From Blattabacterium sp. (Blaberus giganteus) (GTDB taxonomy: Bacteria > Bacteroidota > Bacteroidia > Flavobacteriales > Blattabacteriaceae), in assembly GCF_000262715.1 (NCBI RefSeq), contig NC_017924.1, positions 124,001 through 188,000 on the forward strand: a stretch of DNA of 64,000 nt. The letters are read 5' to 3'. Both the position numbers and the translations under genes were made by a program. A model generated the notes under the pieces. The model made no database searches. It worked only from the letters and a program-made list of their open reading frames with translations, and was not told the DNA's origin. Positions 9,865 through 20,184 of this stretch are shown piece after piece (within the stretch, counting starts at the first letter, position 1; every line of letters begins with the position of its first letter).

Positions 9865-11334
9865 ATGAGCCAATTAACTAAACGTAATGAAAATTATTCA
9901 AAATGGTACAACGAAATAGTTGTTAAATCCGGATTGGCAGAATTTTCCGGAATACGTGGTTTTATGATTATTAAACCATATGGATATTCTTTATGGGATA
10001 GAATGAAAACAATACTAGATAAAATGTTCAAGTTAACTGGACATAAAAATGTTTATTTTCCTTCACTCATTCCAAAATCAGCTTTCTCAAAAGAAAAAGA
10101 ACATACTGAAATTTTTTCTGAAGGATGTGCCGTTGTAACACATTCTAGACTAATAAAAAAAAATAAAGATCAAGAAGAATTAATCGTTGATCCTGAATCT
10201 AAGTTACAAGAAGAATTAGTAATTAGACCTACTTCTGAAAGTATAATATGGAATACTTATAAACGATGGATTCAATCTTATAGAGATTTACCTATTTTAT
10301 TTAATCAATGGGGAAATGCACTAAGATGGGAAATGCGAACTCGTTTATTTCTTAGAACAACTGAATTTTTATGGCAAGAAGGACATACTGCTCATTCTAC
10401 AAAAAATGAAGCTATAGAAGAAGCTATAAAAATATTAAATATATATACCGATTTTTCAGAAAATTTTATGGCTATACCTGTATTACAAGGAATTAAACCA
10501 TATATGGACAAATTTTATGGTTCAGAGAAAACATATTGTATTGAAGCGCTTATGCAAGACGGAAAAGCTTTACAAATTGGAACTTCACATTTTTTAGGAC
10601 AAAACTTTTCGAAAGCTTTTGATGTAAAATTTACCAATTTTAATGGAAAAAAAGAATATGTATGGGGAACGTCTTGGGGAGTATCTACCAGATTAATAGG
10701 TGGATTGATTATGTCACATTCTGATGATAAAGGATTAATTTTACCTCCAAAAATAGCTCCCATACAAATCATTATTATTCCTATATATTATGAAAAAAAA
10801 TATGATATAATTAATGAAATATCTAAAAAAATTTTAAATATTTTAAAAAAAGAAGGAATAAGAGTAAAATATGATGATAGAGTTTTACTAACTCCAGGAT
10901 GGAAATTTCATGAATATGAAATGAAAGGAATCCCCATACGAATCAGTATAGGAAAAAATGAAATACAAAATGAAAAAGTAGAAATTTTTAGAAGAGATAC
11001 ATGTGAAAAAACATATCTCTATTGGGGAAATTTAAAAAATTCAATATTAAAATTGCTAGAAAAAATACAAAAGAACATTTATAAAAAAGCTTTTCAAAGA
11101 ACTCAAGAATTAATTATTAAATTAGATCATTACAATGATTTTAAAAATCAAATAAAGCGTTCAGGAGGATTTATTTTTGCTCACTGGGATGGAACAAAAA
11201 ACACAGGAAAAAAAATTCAAGAAGAAACAGAAGCAACTATACGTTGTATTCCAATAAATAACATGGAAAAAGGAAAATGTATTTATTCTGGGAACCCTTC
11301 TTTGCAAAGAGTAGTTTTTGCTAAATCTTATTAA
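9865..11334 (+). CDS. proS: Proline--tRNA ligase (archaeal/eukaryote-like type)
   Basis: This class II aminoacyl-tRNA synthetase has 489 residues and lacks the large editing insertion of the E. coli enzyme. Visible elements are [19 protein letters not shown], motif 2 in the stretch [20 protein letters not shown] (with [10 protein letters not shown] after it), and motif 3 in [15 protein letters not shown]. An anticodon-binding domain and the C-terminal extension characteristic of the archaeal-like group follow. Its 3' end overlaps convergent pyrD by 14 bp. Confidence 0.95.
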   Translation: MSQLTKRNENYSKWYNEIVVKSGLAEFSGIRGFMIIKPYGYSLWDRMKTILDKMFKLTGHKNVYFPSLIPKSAFSKEKEHTEIFSEGCAVVTHSRLIKKNKDQEELIVDPESKLQEELVIRPTSESIIWNTYKRWIQSYRDLPILFNQWGNALRWEMRTRLFLRTTEFLWQEGHTAHSTKNEAIEEAIKILNIYTDFSENFMAIPVLQGIKPYMDKFYGSEKTYCIEALMQDGKALQIGTSHFLGQNFSKAFDVKFTNFNGKKEYVWGTSWGVSTRLIGGLIMSHSDDKGLILPPKIAPIQIIIIPIYYEKKYDIINEISKKILNILKKEGIRVKYDDRVLLTPGWKFHEYEMKGIPIRISIGKNEIQNEKVEIFRRDTCEKTYLYWGNLKNSILKLLEKIQKNIYKKAFQRTQELIIKLDHYNDFKNQIKRSGGFIFAHWDGTKNTGKKIQEETEATIRCIPINNMEKGKCIYSGNPSLQRVVFAKSY

Positions 11335-12274
11335 ATGTTTTTAATTTTCCTTTAAAAATATTGATAGATGAATAATTCTTTTTTTCTAATATGAAAATTA
11401 ATTCTTTTTTTAATCTTTCAAATACTGAAATCCCCTCTTTCATAAATTGTGTTCCAATCTGCACAGCGGAAGCTCCACATAATATGTGTTCAAAAATATC
11501 TTTTCCAGAAGAAATACCTCCACATCCTATAATAGATATGTCTTTTCTTATATAAGTATAAAATTTATGAATATTGGCTAACGCAAAAGGCTTTATGACA
11601 GATCCACCTATTCCTCCAAATCCTTTTTTAGGTCGTATTACTACAGCTTCTTGATTTAGATCAATGAAGAGACCATTAGGTAAACTATTAATACAAGTAA
11701 TAAAAGAAATAGGAAATTGATTTAAAATCGAAGCCATATTCTTAATCTGTGTTTCATAAAAATAAGGAGGGAGTTTAATGCCTAAAGGTATTTTGTTAAA
11801 TTTAAATATGTTTTCTATAAAATTTGAAATTTTATAAAAATTATAATCTAATATTTCTTTCTTTTCAAGAATATTAGGACAAGATAGATTTAATTCTATA
11901 GCAGTAATCTTTGAAGACTGATTTGCTTTTTGAATGAGAAAATAGTTTTCTTCTGGAGATAATCCGGATATAGAAAGAAAAATAGGTTTATTTATTTTTT
12001 TTTTTTCTAAAAAACTTATGTAAAAATTTATGCCACGGTTAGGTAATCCCATAGAATTAATACTTCCTGCATTCCATTCAAAATATCTAGGGGAAACATT
12101 TCCTTCTCTAGGTTTAGATGTACAACTTTTTGTAACAACTCCACCAGAAAAACTATTTAATAAATTAGATAGTTCTTGATCTGTAGAACAAAGTACGCCT
12201 GAAGCGTTCATAATACATAATGGAAGTTTAATTCCATTTATACTAGCAGAAATATCTATTTTTTTCATAATCAT
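11321..12274 (-). CDS. pyrD: Dihydroorotate dehydrogenase (class 1A type)
   Basis: This FMN enzyme oxidises dihydroorotate to orotate. The 317-residue barrel lacks the membrane-binding N-terminus of class 2. Class 1 features are MNASGV (22-27), ELNLSCPN with the catalytic cysteine at 132, and the phosphate-binding [16 protein letters not shown] and [11 protein letters not shown] segments. This cytosolic single-subunit class normally uses fumarate. An alternative ATG lies two codons downstream (12268). It is divergent from the pyrE-pyrF fusion that uses its product. Confidence 0.93.
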   Translation of the reverse strand: MIMKKIDISASINGIKLPLCIMNASGVLCSTDQELSNLLNSFSGGVVTKSCTSKPREGNVSPRYFEWNAGSINSMGLPNRGINFYISFLEKKKINKPIFLSISGLSPEENYFLIQKANQSSKITAIELNLSCPNILEKKEILDYNFYKISNFIENIFKFNKIPLGIKLPPYFYETQIKNMASILNQFPISFITCINSLPNGLFIDLNQEAVVIRPKKGFGGIGGSVIKPFALANIHKFYTYIRKDISIIGCGGISSGKDIFEHILCGASAVQIGTQFMKEGISVFERLKKELIFILEKKNYSSINIFKGKLKTFNKI

Positions 12275-12342
12275 ATCAATTGTAATAATAATAAATAATA
12301 TCCAAGTATAAAATTTTTAACTTTACCAAAACAGTTTTTTTT

Positions 12343-13710
12343 ATGGAAGAAAAAGAACAATTTTTTTTAGAAATTTACAATTTAGGAATCATAAAATTTG
12401 GAAATTTTACATTAAAAAGTGGAATGAATTCTCCTATATATATAGATTTTCGTCCAATAGCTTCTAGACCAGATTTATTGATCAAATTATCTGATTTACT
12501 AATCCATGAAGTTATATCTTATGATTTTGAATTAATTTGTGGAGTTCCATACGCAGCTTTGCCTATAGCTACTACTTTATCTTTAAGATCAAAAATTCCA
12601 CTAATTATTAAAAGAAAAGAAAATAAAGGATATGGAACAGAACGAATGATTGAAGGGATATATAAAATAGGACAAAATTGTCTTATTATAGAAGATGTAA
12701 TTACAAGTGGAGATAGTTTATTAAAAACAGTAATCGATCTTGAAAAAGAAGGATTAATAATTAAAAATATTATGTCGATTCTTGATAGAGAGCAAGGGGG
12801 AATAGAAAATATAAGAAAAAAAGGATATAACATTCGAACTTTATTTCGAATAGGAGAAGTTTTAAAAATATTAAAAAAAAAACATTTTTTAAAAAAAAAA
12901 GAAATACATATGATTCAATTTTTTTTCAAAAAAAAAAATATAAAGAATATTCAAAATAAGCGGATTTCTTATGAAGAAAAAAAAGAAAAAATTTCTCATC
13001 CTATAGGAAAAAAACTTATAGATATTACGTTGAAAAAAAAAACAAATTTGATAGTTTCTGCTGACTTAATCCACACTGAAAATATTTTAAAATTAGTCAA
13101 TTTGATTGGAGATAGAATTTGTGGATTAAAACTTCATGTAGATATTATAAATGATTTTTCATATTCATTTATAAAATGTCTTAAAAATATTTCTATAGAA
13201 AAAAATTTTTTATTATTTGAAGACAGAAAATTATGTGATGTTGGTTATACTAATTATCTTCAACTTCATTATGGAATACATAAAATTTCTTCTTGGGCAG
13301 ATATTATTACGGTACATGTACTTGCTGGAAGTATGAGTATACAAAATTTAGATATTCCTTATAGTATGGGATTAATTACAATATCTGAAATGTCTTCTTA
13401 TGGAAGATTATCAGATGATCATTACATAAGAAAAGCACTAAATATTTCTTTGAAAAATCCAAAAGTAATTGGGACTGTGGCACAAAGAAAAGTGGATGAT
13501 CGATTATTATTGTTTACCCCTGGTATTCATTTTTATAAAAGAAATAATAATAACATAGGAAATACCTATATTCATCCTGTTCAAGCTTTTGAAAAAAATG
13601 GAAGTGATTTTATTATTGTGGGAAAAGCAATTTATCAATCTGATAATCCAGAAATAACAGCAGAAGAATATAGAAATGCAGGATGGAAAGCTTATAAAAA
13701 TGGACTTTGA
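12343..13710 (+). CDS. pyrEF: Fused orotate phosphoribosyltransferase/OMP decarboxylase (UMP synthase)
   Basis: One 455-residue frame carries both final steps of UMP synthesis. Residues 1-180 are OPRT, with the PRPP loop IIEDVITSGDS (115-125). Residues 181-218 are a Lys/Phe/Ile-rich linker. Residues 219-455 are OMP decarboxylase, with K263 and D267 in GLKLHVDI and the catalytic D294, K296 and D299 in FEDRKLCDVGYT. The OPRT-then-ODC order, the DREQGG segment and SSWADIITVHV closely resemble eukaryotic UMPS. The linker holds three A runs of 10-11 bases. It is divergent from pyrD. Confidence 0.93.
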   Translation: MEEKEQFFLEIYNLGIIKFGNFTLKSGMNSPIYIDFRPIASRPDLLIKLSDLLIHEVISYDFELICGVPYAALPIATTLSLRSKIPLIIKRKENKGYGTERMIEGIYKIGQNCLIIEDVITSGDSLLKTVIDLEKEGLIIKNIMSILDREQGGIENIRKKGYNIRTLFRIGEVLKILKKKHFLKKKEIHMIQFFFKKKNIKNIQNKRISYEEKKEKISHPIGKKLIDITLKKKTNLIVSADLIHTENILKLVNLIGDRICGLKLHVDIINDFSYSFIKCLKNISIEKNFLLFEDRKLCDVGYTNYLQLHYGIHKISSWADIITVHVLAGSMSIQNLDIPYSMGLITISEMSSYGRLSDDHYIRKALNISLKNPKVIGTVAQRKVDDRLLLFTPGIHFYKRNNNNIGNTYIHPVQAFEKNGSDFIIVGKAIYQSDNPEITAEEYRNAGWKAYKNGL

Positions 13711-13859
13711 ATAAGTCTATTTGATTTACATAATAAAATTTTTTTTAAAAAAAATTAATGGTACTGATTATATTTTTATTTAATTTGTGTATGTGTATTG
13801 TGTTCTTACAATAATTGTTTTGTTTCAATCATAAAAAATTCTTTGAATAAATTTTGAGT

Positions 13860-14435
13860 ATGGAATGGATAAATTCATTAATAAGTTGTTTTATGATCCT
13901 TTTTAGCATTATAGATATATTAGGAAATGCTCCCATAATTATGGGGTTTAAATCAAAGGGGAACGTTATAGAGACAAATAAAGTTATAATTACTTCTCTT
14001 GTCATATTTTTATCTTTTCTTTTTTTAGGGCAACCTATGCTTAAAATCATTGGAATTGACGTTCATTCTTTTTCTGTTGCTGGATCTATAGTATTGTTTT
14101 TGATAGGGTTAGAAATGATATTAGGAATAGATCTTCATAAGGTAACAGAAAATGCTCAAACTTCTATTGTTCCAATAGCTTTTCCACTTATAGCTGGTCC
14201 TGGATCTTTAACTACTTTAATATCATTAAGAGCAACTTACGACGTAAATATTATTCTTTTATCCCTTATTTTAAATATGATAGTTGTCTATTTTGTAATA
14301 GATAGATGTGATTTTATAGCCGAAAAAATAGGAAATAACGGTTTAGATATTTTAAAGAAAATATTTGGAATTGTTTTATTAGCTTTTGCAGTAAAAATTT
14401 TTGGGGCTAATGCAAGAGAATTGTTTCAACAGTAA
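13860..14435 (+). CDS. MarC-family integral membrane protein
   Basis: The 191-residue hydrophobic protein has about six membrane segments and the MarC-family features IDILGNAPIIMGF near the start and IVPIAFPLIAGPGSLTTLI in the middle. The family's transport role is unresolved; a link to multiple antibiotic resistance was withdrawn for the E. coli protein. I chose the ATG at 13860; an in-frame TTG at 13854 would add two residues. Its stop lies inside the 3' end of the convergent frameshifted rnpA. A 149-bp AT-rich gap with no clear promoter precedes it. Confidence 0.87.
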   Translation: MEWINSLISCFMILFSIIDILGNAPIIMGFKSKGNVIETNKVIITSLVIFLSFLFLGQPMLKIIGIDVHSFSVAGSIVLFLIGLEMILGIDLHKVTENAQTSIVPIAFPLIAGPGSLTTLISLRATYDVNIILLSLILNMIVVYFVIDRCDFIAEKIGNNGLDILKKIFGIVLLAFAVKIFGANARELFQQ

Positions 14436-14784
14436 TTATTTATTATTTTATTGAAAATGTTCGTAACAGATGAATTGATATCTTTAAATTTAGATAAATG
14501 AAAAGCTTTATAAATCAATATAATATAAAAATTTTTATTAAAAAGATCTTTTTTCAGAATCGATTTGTTCAAAAAAAAAGAAGCTTTTAATAAACGTTTG
14601 ATTTTATTTCTATGAACTGATTTTTTTAAATTTTTTTTTTAACTAAAGTTCCAACTAGGCTGAATGAAAAATTTTTTTCAAAATTTCTATCTTTAAATAG
14701 AAAAACAGATAAAACAGGATATACAAATAAATATTTTCCATTTTTTATTACTTTTTCAAAAATTTTTTTTTCTCTAAACTGCAT
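14426..14784 (-). pseudogene. rnpA: Ribonuclease P protein component, frameshifted at a poly-A run
   Basis: From the ATG at 14784 the reverse strand reads MQFREKKIFEKVIKNGKYLF, then FSFSLVGTLVKKK, and hits a stop just after a run of ten A (plus-strand T10 at 14631-14640). Adding one A restores a frame reading KKNLKKSVHRNKIKRLLKAS, which is the RnpA signature (normally KRNFKKAVDRNRIKRLLREA). That frame continues to a stop at 14426-14428, giving 119 residues, the normal RnpA size. It is either a slippage-corrected gene, a recent pseudogene or a homopolymer sequencing error. It lies 8 bp downstream of fbp. Confidence 0.85.
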
Positions 14785-14792
14785 ACTCAAAT

Positions 14793-15788
14793 TTATTCAT
14801 AATCTATCATAAATTTTTCTAACTTGGAAACCATCCCCAATGGACCACAAACAAATGGAGTTCTTTGATGTAATTTAGTAGGTTCTATATCTAGAATCCG
14901 TTTTTTTCCATCAGAAGCTTTTCCTCCAGCTTGTTCTGCTAAAAAAGCCATAGGATTACATTCATAAAGTAATCTCAATTTTCCTTCCGGATAAGAAGCT
15001 GTTTCGGGATAAATATATATTCCTCCTTGTATCATGTTTCTGTGAAAATCTCCCACTAAAGATCCAATATATCTTGCTGTGTAGGGAGGTTTTTTTTCTT
15101 GACAATATCTAATAAATTTTCTAATTCCATTAGAGAATTTAGCATAATTTCCTTCATTAATAGAATAAATTTTTTCTTTTTTAGGAAAACAAAGATTAAA
15201 ATGAGATAAGTAAAATGTTCCAACTGAAGGGTCTAAAGTAAATTCATGTACTCCATTACCAGTACTATATACTAATATAGTAGAAGATCCATAAATAATA
15301 TATCCTGCAAGAATTTGTTTATTTCCTTTTTGCAAAAAATCTTCTATTGTTAAATTCATTTGAATAGGAGATTTTCTCATATATACAGAAAATATAGTCC
15401 CAATAGATACATTCACATCTATATTAGATGAACCATCAAGTGGATCTATTAAAACAATGTATTGATTTTGAAAAATATTTTCTTGTTTTTCTTTAATTAC
15501 TATAAAATCTTTACTTTCTTCAGAAGCAATTCCACAAACAACATTTCTACTTTTAAAAGATTCAATAAAAGCTTTATGAGCAAAATTGTCCAATTTTTTT
15601 TGATTTTCTCCTTGAACATTAGTAATACCGGAACTTCCTATTATTTTTTCTGTTAATCCTGCTTTATTGACTTCTTTATGAATTGCTTTAGAAGCCAATT
15701 TTATAGAGCTAAACAATCGCAACAATGCTTCTGTTGAATATGAAAAACGATCTCTATTTTTTATAATAAATTCTCCTAATGTGCACAT
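14793..15788 (-). CDS. fbp: Fructose-1,6-bisphosphatase, class 1
   Basis: This enzyme hydrolyses fructose-1,6-bisphosphate to fructose-6-phosphate, the committed gluconeogenic step. The 331 residues include the metal-binding signature [20 protein letters not shown], the SEES segment, [17 protein letters not shown] and [20 protein letters not shown], all class 1 hallmarks. Together with fbaA at 53242-54312 it indicates sugar synthesis from three-carbon precursors. Confidence 0.97.
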   Translation of the reverse strand: MCTLGEFIIKNRDRFSYSTEALLRLFSSIKLASKAIHKEVNKAGLTEKIIGSSGITNVQGENQKKLDNFAHKAFIESFKSRNVVCGIASEESKDFIVIKEKQENIFQNQYIVLIDPLDGSSNIDVNVSIGTIFSVYMRKSPIQMNLTIEDFLQKGNKQILAGYIIYGSSTILVYSTGNGVHEFTLDPSVGTFYLSHFNLCFPKKEKIYSINEGNYAKFSNGIRKFIRYCQEKKPPYTARYIGSLVGDFHRNMIQGGIYIYPETASYPEGKLRLLYECNPMAFLAEQAGGKASDGKKRILDIEPTKLHQRTPFVCGPLGMVSKLEKFMIDYE

Positions 15789-15896
15789 GGATCACTAAAA
15801 AAAAAGAAAACATTTTTTTTCATAAAAATCATATTTTTTTAAAAATTTTACAATTATGTTTCAATTTATATAAAATTATTATTTAAAATAAAACGA

Positions 15897-16655
15897 ATGA
15901 AAATTATAAAAATATTATTAATATTGTTGTGGCGTATATGGTTTTTTATTATCAACATATTTTTGATTCCCTTATGGGCAGGAGCTTCTATTCCATTTCT
16001 TTTCAAAGAAAAATATTATCCCATAGCGTATTGGTTTCATCAAATGTGGGCTAGAAGTAATCTTTTTCTCATGGGTTTTTGGTATTTTTTAGAAAAAGAT
16101 CAGGAAATATTAGATAAAAATCAACAATACGTAATTATCAGCAATCACAGTTCTATTATGGATATTATGTTAATTTATTCTTTGATGAGAAACCATCCTT
16201 TGGTTTTTGTTGGAAAAGCAGAATTAGCTAAACTTCCTTTTTTTGGATTTGTTTACAAAAAGAGTAATATTCTTATTGATAGAAAAAACTTATCAAGTTG
16301 TATAACAGTATTTAAGAAAATAGAAAATAAAATCGATTCTGGAAAAAGTGTTTGTATTTTTCCAGAAGGTGGTGTCCCTAAACCTTATATATTTTTAGAT
16401 CGTTTTAAGAATGGAGCTTTTTTTATCGCTATTTTAAAAAAAATACCTATTATTCCTTTTAGCATAGCTGATATAAAAACAAAATTTCCTAGTTTTTCTA
16501 TTATAAAAGGAAAACCAGGAAAAATAAGAATAAAACAACATCATTCCATATCAACAAAAAATTTATCCATAAAAGATAAAAATAATTTGAAAGAAAAATG
16601 TTTCAACTTAATCAAATCTCAATTAGAAAAATTTGAATATGAAAAATGGAATTAG
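15897..16655 (+). CDS. plsC: 1-acyl-sn-glycerol-3-phosphate acyltransferase (PlsC-like)
   Basis: This protein adds the second acyl chain to make phosphatidic acid at the inner membrane. The 252 residues have one or two N-terminal membrane segments (about 3-35), the catalytic HX4D motif in NHSSIMDIM, a glycerol-phosphate-binding VGKAELAKLPFFG, and FPEGGVPKP (family FPEGTR). Its 3' end overlaps rnhA by 10 bp, suggesting co-translation. Confidence 0.92.
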   Translation: MKIIKILLILLWRIWFFIINIFLIPLWAGASIPFLFKEKYYPIAYWFHQMWARSNLFLMGFWYFLEKDQEILDKNQQYVIISNHSSIMDIMLIYSLMRNHPLVFVGKAELAKLPFFGFVYKKSNILIDRKNLSSCITVFKKIENKIDSGKSVCIFPEGGVPKPYIFLDRFKNGAFFIAILKKIPIIPFSIADIKTKFPSFSIIKGKPGKIRIKQHHSISTKNLSIKDKNNLKEKCFNLIKSQLEKFEYEKWN

Positions 16656-17152
16656 ATGAATCATTCGTGAAAAAAAAAATTCATATTTACACTGATGGTT
16701 CTTCAAAAGGAAATCCTGGACCAGGAGGATATGGAGTTTTTATAGAAATATTTTTTGGACGTTTTTATAATAGAAAAATAATTTCGGAAGGATTTCGTTA
16801 TACAACGAACAATAGAATGGAACTATTATCAGTCATAGTGGGATTAGAAAAAATAGAAAATAAAAAGCAAAATATTATTGTTTTTACTGATTCTAAATAT
16901 ATAGTTAATACGGTACAAAATAGATGGATTTATAAATGGAAAAAAAATAATTTTCATAATAAAAAAAATGTAGATTTATGGAAAAGATTTTTAGATTCAT
17001 TTTGTAAACATTTTGTGAAATTCTATTGGATAAAAAGTCACAATTATCATTATGTCAATGATTATTGCGATAGATTATCTGTAGAATCTTCCAAAAGAAA
17101 AAATTTAAAAATAGATTATGTATATGAAAAACAAAGAAATTATCTAACATAA
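16646..17152 (+). CDS. rnhA: Ribonuclease HI
   Basis: This endonuclease degrades RNA in RNA-DNA hybrids. The 168 residues carry all four catalytic carboxylates in context: D in YTDGSSKGNPGPGGYG, E in NNRMELLSVI, D in FTDSKYIVN and D in VNDYCDRLS. The start is an ATG inside the last codons of the plsC gene. The last 13 bp overlap the convergent TrmH-family gene. Confidence 0.94.
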   Translation: MELDESFVKKKIHIYTDGSSKGNPGPGGYGVFIEIFFGRFYNRKIISEGFRYTTNNRMELLSVIVGLEKIENKKQNIIVFTDSKYIVNTVQNRWIYKWKKNNFHNKKNVDLWKRFLDSFCKHFVKFYWIKSHNYHYVNDYCDRLSVESSKRKNLKIDYVYEKQRNYLT

Positions 17153-17946
17153 TTTCTCTGTCTAATAATTTCATATATGATTATAGACATAGCATTGCTA
17201 ACATTTAATGAGTCTATATTTCCAAACATAGGAATAGTTATAATTTTGTTAGCTTTTTTTAACCAAATATTGGATACTCCTTTATTTTCAGAACCAAAAA
17301 CAATAGCTATATTATTAGAATGTGAAAATTGAGTATGATATAGATTTATTGCTTTTTTATGTTTATAAAACCCTGTTGTTATAATTTTTATTTTATTTTT
17401 TTGGATCCAATCCATGATTGATTCTATTTTTTCCATAAAAATATTTCTTGTAAAAATAGAACCTAAACTACATCTGATAATATTAGAATTATACACATTC
17501 GTTTTCATATTACATAGGATAATGATATGTATATTTACAGCATCAGCTATTCTTAGCATTGCACCTATATTTCCAGGTTTTTCTATTCCATCTAATATAA
17601 GTATTAAAGAAGAATTTTTATTATCAACTTTAATATTTTTCAATTGATTCATATATTTTTTTTCTTGAAATAATGCAATAATTCCACCAGAATTATCTCT
17701 ATACGCTAATTTTTTAAAAATTTTAATGTTAATAAAAAATATTTTAGAATAAAATGATTGGATCATATTATATTCATGGAATATTTTTTCGCATATGAAT
17801 ATTTTTTTTGGTAAAAAATTACCTTTTATAGCCATTTCAAATTCTTTGATTCCTTCAACAAGGAAAACATTCATATAATTTTTTTTTTTATAAATTTTCA
17901 TCAAATCTTTTATTTTCGTATTTTGAGTGCTATATATTTTTTTCAT
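17140..17946 (-). CDS. TrmH/SpoU-family RNA 2'-O-methyltransferase
   Basis: This SPOUT-fold enzyme probably methylates rRNA (RlmB-like) or tRNA. The 268 residues have an N-terminal substrate-binding domain and a C-terminal knot domain with the three SpoU motifs: KPGNIGAMLRIADA, IVFGSENKGVSN and IPMFGNIDSLNVSNAMSI. The frame is open for 28 codons upstream, but that extension would overlap the divergent deaminase gene; MKKIYSTQNTKIKDL at 17946 looks like the natural start. The exact RNA target cannot be read from sequence alone. Confidence 0.88.
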   Translation of the reverse strand: MKKIYSTQNTKIKDLMKIYKKKNYMNVFLVEGIKEFEMAIKGNFLPKKIFICEKIFHEYNMIQSFYSKIFFINIKIFKKLAYRDNSGGIIALFQEKKYMNQLKNIKVDNKNSSLILILDGIEKPGNIGAMLRIADAVNIHIIILCNMKTNVYNSNIIRCSLGSIFTRNIFMEKIESIMDWIQKNKIKIITTGFYKHKKAINLYHTQFSHSNNIAIVFGSENKGVSNIWLKKANKIITIPMFGNIDSLNVSNAMSIIIYEIIRQRNYVR

Positions 17947-17963
17947 ATATATTTCTATTAAAA

Positions 17964-18380
17964 ATGAATTATAAAATTGATAAAAAATACGATGATATGA
18001 TATATATGAATATAGCTGTTGAACGTTCAAAATTATCTTCTTGTAAAAAAAAAAAAGTAGGAGCTGTTATAGTAAAAGATAATCAAATCATATCTTACGG
18101 ATATAATCGTACTCCGAATGGATTTGATGACATATGTGAAGATCATAATGGAAATACAAAATGGTATGTTCTACATGCAGAAGCAAATGCTATATTAAAA
18201 ATGTCTTATTCTTCTTCATCTTGTAAAGGCGCTTCCATATATATTACTCATTTTCCATGTAAAGAATGTTGTAAACTAATTTATTTATCTAATATAAAAA
18301 GAGTTATTTATTTACATACAAAAAATAATGAAGAATTTTATTTTTTGATGAAATTAAAAATAGAAATAGACAAATTATAA
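17964..18380 (+). CDS. Deoxycytidylate (dCMP) deaminase family protein
   Basis: The 138-residue zinc-dependent deaminase begins MNYKIDKKYDDMIYMNIAVERSK. The zinc site is HAEANAIL and PCKECCKLI, with YNRTPNGFDD typical of ComEB/dCMP deaminases. The reaction is dCMP to dUMP, feeding the thymidylate synthase encoded at 25862-26656. It begins 17 bp from the divergent methyltransferase gene and is followed after 5 bp by tRNA-Leu. Confidence 0.9.
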   Translation: MNYKIDKKYDDMIYMNIAVERSKLSSCKKKKVGAVIVKDNQIISYGYNRTPNGFDDICEDHNGNTKWYVLHAEANAILKMSYSSSSCKGASIYITHFPCKECCKLIYLSNIKRVIYLHTKNNEEFYFLMKLKIEIDKL

Positions 18381-18385
18381 GAAAA

Positions 18386-18468
18386 GCCCAGGTGGCGAAA
18401 CAGGCAGACGCGTTGGACTCAAAATCCAGTGATTTTACATCATGCGGGTTCGAATCCCGCCCTGGGTA
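18386..18468 (+). tRNA. tRNA-Leu (anticodon CAA)
   Basis: This is a class II tRNA with acceptor GCCCAGG against CCTGGGT (terminal G-U pair), the leucine-type D arm, anticodon loop CTCAAAA giving CAA, a long variable arm, T arm GCGGGTTCGAATCCCGC and discriminator A. CCA is not encoded. The convergent ureC stop is 10 bp downstream. Confidence 0.96.
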
Positions 18469-18477
18469 TTTTTATTT

Positions 18478-20184
18478 TCAGAATAAAAAATATCTCTGAG
18501 AAAGTGGTAAAATTTCAGAAGGATGAGAAATTATTTTTTCTCCATTTATATAAACATTATAGGTTTTGGGATCCACTTCTAAATTTGGAATTTCTCCATT
18601 TAGTATCATATTTTTCTTGGATACTGTACGACATCCTTTTAATATTTTTACTTGTTTTTTAATTTTATTTTTTTCGAAAAATCCATTGTTTATGGCATGT
18701 GTTGATATAAAAACACTGCTTAATTTTGGCTCAAAATATCCAAACATTTTTCGATACATAAATGGTTGAGGGGTAGGAATGGTGGCATTAGGATCTCCCA
18801 TACTAGCATAGACAATCATACCACTTTTTATAACTAATTCAGGTTTTACTCCAAAAAAAGAAGGTTTCCATAGAACCAAATCTGCCATTTTTCCGATATG
18901 AATAGATCCTACATATTCAGAAATACCATGAGTAATAGCAGGATTGATAGTATATTTTGAAATATATCTTTTGACTCTAAAATTATCATTTTTTATCTGC
19001 CCTTCATTAAGATATCCTCTTTGTTTTTTCATTTTATCAGCGGTTTGCCATGTTCGCTTGACTATCTCTCCTATTCTACCCATAGCTTGAGAATCTGAAC
19101 TAGTCATACTAATAGCTCCCATATCATGTAAAACTCCTTCTGCACTAATAGTTTCAGATCTTATACGTGATTTAGCAAAAGCTATATCTTCTGGTAAATG
19201 AGAATCCAAATGATGACAAATCATTAACATATCTAAATGTTCATCTATAGTGTTACAAGTGTAAGGCATGGTAGGACTCGTTGATGAAGGTAAAATGTTA
19301 GAAAACGATATTACTTTTAATAAATCAGGTGCATGTCCTCCTCCAGCTCCTTCTGTATGATAAGTGTGAATTGTTCTATTTTTAAATATTTTTAAAGTAT
19401 CTTCTACATAACCTGATTCATTTAGTGAATCTGTATGAATATTAACTTGTATATCTAATTTTTCTGCAACATTTAAACATTGATCTATAACATGCAAAGT
19501 GCTTCCCCAATCTTCATGTATTTTGAATCCACCTGCACCAGCTTTAATTTGTTCAATTAAAGCTTCGGGATGAGAGCTATTTCCACTTGCAAGAAAAATA
19601 AAATTAATGGGAATATGATCTGTACTTTTCAACATTCTTTGAATGTTCCATACTCCTGAAGTACAATTGGTAGCTATAGTTCCAGTGGAAGGGCCGGATC
19701 CTCCACCAATAATAGTTGTCGTTCCACTTTCTAATGCAACTTCAAACAATTGGGGACATATGTAATGAACGTGACTATCTACACTTCCGGCGGTAACTAT
19801 CATATTTTCTGAAGAAATGACTTCTGTTCCTGCTCCAATATACATACTAGGTGTTACTCCATCCATAAAATATGGATTACCAGCTTTTCCTATTCCAACA
19901 ATGACTCCATTTTTAATTCCTATATCTGCTTTTATAATTCCCCAATAATCTACAACAATAGCATTAGTTAACACTAAGTCTAAAACTCCTTCATTTCTTG
20001 TTGCAAATGGATGTTGTCCCATTCCGTCTCTAATAACTTTTCCTCCTCCAAAAACACATTCATCTCCATAAATAGTATAATCTTTCTCAATTTCAATCCA
20101 TAAAGATGTATCCCCTAAACGAATTTTATCTCCCTTAGTGGGACCATACATACTTGCATAAGATTCTCTATCTATTTTTTTCAT
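18478..20184 (-). CDS. ureC: Urease alpha subunit
   Basis: This is the catalytic subunit hydrolysing urea to ammonia and carbamate/CO2. The 568 residues keep every nickel-site residue by context: H138 and H140 (SHVHY), the lysine to be carbamylated K221 ([10 protein letters not shown]), H250 (HTDSLNESG), H276 ([12 protein letters not shown]), D364 (SSDSQAMGR), and the mobile-flap C323-H324. The C-terminus LSQRYFLF is canonical. The start overlaps the ureAB stop by 4 bp. It should be fully active once nickel-loaded; the accessory ureDEFG genes are not in this window. Confidence 0.98.
   Translation of the reverse strand: MKKIDRESYASMYGPTKGDKIRLGDTSLWIEIEKDYTIYGDECVFGGGKVIRDGMGQHPFATRNEGVLDLVLTNAIVVDYWGIIKADIGIKNGVIVGIGKAGNPYFMDGVTPSMYIGAGTEVISSENMIVTAGSVDSHVHYICPQLFEVALESGTTTIIGGGSGPSTGTIATNCTSGVWNIQRMLKSTDHIPINFIFLASGNSSHPEALIEQIKAGAGGFKIHEDWGSTLHVIDQCLNVAEKLDIQVNIHTDSLNESGYVEDTLKIFKNRTIHTYHTEGAGGGHAPDLLKVISFSNILPSSTSPTMPYTCNTIDEHLDMLMICHHLDSHLPEDIAFAKSRIRSETISAEGVLHDMGAISMTSSDSQAMGRIGEIVKRTWQTADKMKKQRGYLNEGQIKNDNFRVKRYISKYTINPAITHGISEYVGSIHIGKMADLVLWKPSFFGVKPELVIKSGMIVYASMGDPNATIPTPQPFMYRKMFGYFEPKLSSVFISTHAINNGFFEKNKIKKQVKILKGCRTVSKKNMILNGEIPNLEVDPKTYNVYINGEKIISHPSEILPLSQRYFLF

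Noticed and set aside
13703..13717. GACTT/AAGTC inverted repeat across the pyrEF stop codon
   Set aside because: A 5-bp stem with no following U tract is not enough to call a terminator.
13737..13756. Perfect 20-bp palindrome of eight T then eight A after pyrEF
   Set aside because: It is made only of A and T runs, expected by chance in this composition, and too weak for a confident terminator.
17947..18030. 28-codon extension of the TrmH-family gene
   Set aside because: It would overlap the divergent dCMP deaminase coding region and adds no domain sequence.
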